The notes under the pieces: generated by a model
Database searches by the model: none
The model's input: the letters and a program-made list of their open reading frames with translations, nothing else
What the model was told of the DNA's origin: nothing
Translations under genes and position numbers: made by a program
Part shown: positions 35,689-37,585 of the stretch, piece by piece
How the letters are laid out: each line of letters starts with the position of its first letter
Numbering within the stretch: the stretch's first letter is position 1
Origin: Candidatus Nanopelagicales bacterium
Lineage (GTDB): Bacteria > Actinomycetota > Actinomycetes > Nanopelagicales > Nanopelagicaceae
Length of the DNA: 37,585 nt
Direction: 5' to 3'
Assembly: GCA_030834095.1 (NCBI GenBank)
Contig: JAURGA010000012.1
Coordinates: 1 to 37,585 of the forward strand

Positions 35689-37125
35689 ATGAAAGCCTTC
35701 GACTTGGTAATTATTGGCGGTGGTCCCGCTGGAATCGCGGCCGCAGCTACTGCTGCCAGCCATGGACTCGAAGTTGCGCTTATTGATGAGCGTCCAACTC
35801 TTGGTGGCCAGATCTATAAGCGAGTTGGACCTGGCTTTAAGGTAAAGAAGGCCAGCGAGGTCGGAAAAGATTATTATCTCGGTGAGAAGTTAATTGCAGA
35901 ACTAGATAATTTAAAAGTTGATATTTATTTTGAGACCTTGGTAGCCACAATTGAACAATCTGAAGTAGTCGTTATACAGAACGGCATAAGCGCAGAGCGG
36001 TTGTCCTTTAGAAAATTATTGATTTCGCCAGGTGCTTATGATCGTCCGGTTGTCTTTCCCGGATGGACACTTCCAGGTGTCATAACTGCAGGCGCCGCGC
36101 AGTCGCTAGTCAAAACCCAACGTGTTGCACCTGGCTCTCGGATATTTTTTGCAGGAAGCGGACCACTTGCTTTGGCCTTTCCAGCGCAATTGAGCGGTTA
36201 TGGCGCAAACATTGTAGGAATAATCGAGGCCGCACCTCGCCCTGGAATTCTAAAATCGATCCAAATTGCGCTCTCGGCTCTTGGTAATTTTGATCTTCTG
36301 CGTGATGCTGCAAAGTATCAACTTCACTTAATTTCTAATCGGATTCCCATGCATTACCGAAGAATTATTGTCAGTGCGAATGGTAAGAATCGAGTTGAGT
36401 CAGTTACTCATGCCCGGGTTGATAAGAATTGGCAAGTAATCCCGGGCAGCGAAAAGACTGTTGAAGTAGATGCACTCTGTATTGGTTATGGCTTCTTTCC
36501 TTCCGTCGAACTCTTCCGCTTACTTGGATGCGAATTAGGATATGAAGAGAACCGCGGTGGCACTGTAGTTAAGTTAGATGAGTGGGGCGCGACCTCTGTC
36601 GCCAATGTATTTGGAGCAGGCGATGGAACTGGAATATCAGGCTCATATGTGGCGATTGCTCGAGGCCGTCTGGCTGCACTTAAAATCGCAGAAGAACTTG
36701 GAAAGATATCCGAGAGTTCGCTACTCAAGTTAGCGGTGGATTTTAGAAAAATACTTAATCGCAGAGTTAAGTTTCAGAGCGCAATTAATAATGCTTATGA
36801 AATTAAGACTGGTATCTATGAACTTGCAGACCAGGAAACCATAATTTGTAGATGCGAATCAGTGAAGTTAGAGAGCATTCTTCCATCACTAGAATCTACG
36901 ATTGATCCTTCTATTGTTAAGGCTTACACCAGATGTGGAATGGGTCTCTGTCAGGGCCGTAACTGTCAACGACAGATCTCTGCGCTGATTGCGAAGAAGT
37001 ATGGCATCGCGATTTCGGAAATTACTCAAGCTACGCCAAGATTTCCATCAAAACCAATCAAGCTCGGGCAGATTGCTGATGCATCGATTCGTGATGAGAA
37101 ATACTTTGTAGATGCTGAACAGTAA
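35689..37125 (+). CDS. FAD-dependent oxidoreductase, HcnB/OoxA-like (opine/amino-acid oxidase subunit)
   Basis: A 478-residue HcnB-type protein. The N-terminal FAD motif is IGGGPAGIAAAATAASHG (residues 9-26). LIDERPTLGGQIYKR follows. A second nucleotide-binding motif is FAGSGPLALAFPAQL. The C-terminus has a BFD-like 2Fe-2S motif with Cys387, Cys389, Cys421 and Cys426 (IICRC...GLCQGRNC). Unlike the fused protein at 19970 it has no N-terminal ferredoxin domain, so a separate HcnA-like small subunit is expected, perhaps beyond the window edge. AAGGAT lies eight bases before ATG 35689. The gene overlaps the next oxidase by 14 bp, consistent with an OoxA-OoxB or HpdB-HpdC style pair. Confidence 0.9.
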   Translation: MKAFDLVIIGGGPAGIAAAATAASHGLEVALIDERPTLGGQIYKRVGPGFKVKKASEVGKDYYLGEKLIAELDNLKVDIYFETLVATIEQSEVVVIQNGISAERLSFRKLLISPGAYDRPVVFPGWTLPGVITAGAAQSLVKTQRVAPGSRIFFAGSGPLALAFPAQLSGYGANIVGIIEAAPRPGILKSIQIALSALGNFDLLRDAAKYQLHLISNRIPMHYRRIIVSANGKNRVESVTHARVDKNWQVIPGSEKTVEVDALCIGYGFFPSVELFRLLGCELGYEENRGGTVVKLDEWGATSVANVFGAGDGTGISGSYVAIARGRLAALKIAEELGKISESSLLKLAVDFRKILNRRVKFQSAINNAYEIKTGIYELADQETIICRCESVKLESILPSLESTIDPSIVKAYTRCGMGLCQGRNCQRQISALIAKKYGIAISEITQATPRFPSKPIKLGQIADASIRDEKYFVDAEQ

Positions 37126-37585
37126 TTTCCTTGCTGGGTATCTCAGTCAGGCCGAGAATATCGAAGAGCTCCCAACGCAGAGCGATGTGGTAATTATTGG
37201 TGGCGGACTTTTAGGAACTGCCCTCTCTTACTATTTAGCTAAGTCTGGAGTTGAAGTTACGCTGCTCGAGCGAAGTGATTTAAACCGCGAGGCCTCCGGG
37301 ACTAATGCTGGAAGTTTCCACTTTCAAATTGCACTTCACCAGCTAACCGAGAATATGACAGCCGCCGACGATAAGCGTTTGGCTGATGAAACTAAGTTGA
37401 TGTTAGATGCTGCAAAGTTGTGGGATGAGATTGAAAAAGAGTTGGATGCTGATCTTGGCGTTCACTTTACTGGTGGATTTATGGTTGCCGAGACTCAAGA
37501 AGAGCTTCAAGTCCTGCGTGATAAACAACGAATCGAAAGCGTTGCTGGCCTTGAGACTCATGTTATGACTGGAAATGAGATGCGG
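37112..37585 (+). CDS. HcnC/DAO-family FAD oxidase, N-terminal part (cut by window edge)
   Basis: A frame open to the last base of the window encodes 158 residues and continues beyond it. After a 24-residue lead, VVIIGGGLLGTALSYYLAKSGVEVTLLERSDL is the DAO-type FAD-binding fold, and ASGTNAGSFHFQI follows, as in glycine/sarcosine/D-amino-acid oxidases and HcnC. The end reads ETHVMTGNEMR. The start ATG 37112 lies inside the end of the HcnB-like gene, giving a translationally coupled pair. This subunit would be the one that oxidises the imported substrate at a C-N bond. The C-terminal substrate-binding domain is missing from the window, so specificity cannot be judged. Confidence 0.85.
   Translation, partial: MLNSNFLAGYLSQAENIEELPTQSDVVIIGGGLLGTALSYYLAKSGVEVTLLERSDLNREASGTNAGSFHFQIALHQLTENMTAADDKRLADETKLMLDAAKLWDEIEKELDADLGVHFTGGFMVAETQEELQVLRDKQRIESVAGLETHVMTGNEMR

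Overview
The window reads as chromosomal DNA from a low-to-moderate-GC actinobacterium. The gene orders rsfS/nadD next to a GpgP-like phosphatase, fabD-fabH-acpP-fabF followed by a DUF3145 gene, and etfB-etfA-cysteine desulfurase-mnmA-ligA are all actinobacterial. Compact spacing, AT-rich codon use and many 1-14 bp overlaps would fit a streamlined aquatic lineage such as the acI/Nanopelagicales type, but that placement is inference.

Region 1 (1-11.7 kb, all minus strand) is housekeeping. Read in the direction of transcription it is etfB, etfA, cysteine desulfurase, mnmA, ligA, a small membrane ORF, nadD, rsfS, a histidine phosphatase, tRNA-Ala(GGC), leuS, comEA and comEC (cut by the window edge). 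Region 2 (11.8-18.7 kb) holds the FAS-II genes fabD-fabH-acpP-fabF on the plus strand. These are followed by a SIMPL-domain protein and a DUF3145 protein on the minus strand, a cold-shock gene with a long leader and a clear terminator, an M23 peptidase, a CAU-anticodon tRNA and the ADP-dependent NAD(P)H-hydrate dehydratase.

Region 3 (18.7 kb to the right end) is an accessory catabolic locus of about 19 kb. It contains a small cupin, three SDR dehydrogenases, and a fused 2Fe-2S/FAD oxidoreductase of the HcnA-HcnB/opine-oxidase type. It also contains a PcaR-type IclR regulator, a class III aminotransferase, an AcoX-like NAD-kinase-fold protein, a strongly divergent GcvPA/GcvPB pair, and a lambda-crystallin-type 3-hydroxyacyl-CoA dehydrogenase. 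A CatI/CatJ-type CoA-transferase, a SnoaL-like protein, a polar-amino-acid ABC importer, a second HcnB-like protein and the start of an HcnC/DAO-type oxidase complete it.

Inferred working model: the ABC importer brings in an amino acid, imino acid or opine-like compound. The FAD oxidases and the aminotransferase remove or transfer nitrogen. The GcvP-like PLP enzyme carries out an unknown, possibly decarboxylating, step. The SDRs and 3-hydroxyacyl-CoA dehydrogenase handle hydroxy/keto intermediates, and the CoA-transferase activates an organic acid for central metabolism. The GcvP-like pair has no GcvT, GcvH or Lpd gene beside it and has altered signature motifs, so it is the best candidate for an undescribed activity. 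Two genes in region 1 (nadD and comEC) have no ATG, GTG or TTG available for their conserved N-termini and probably start at ATC or ATT.
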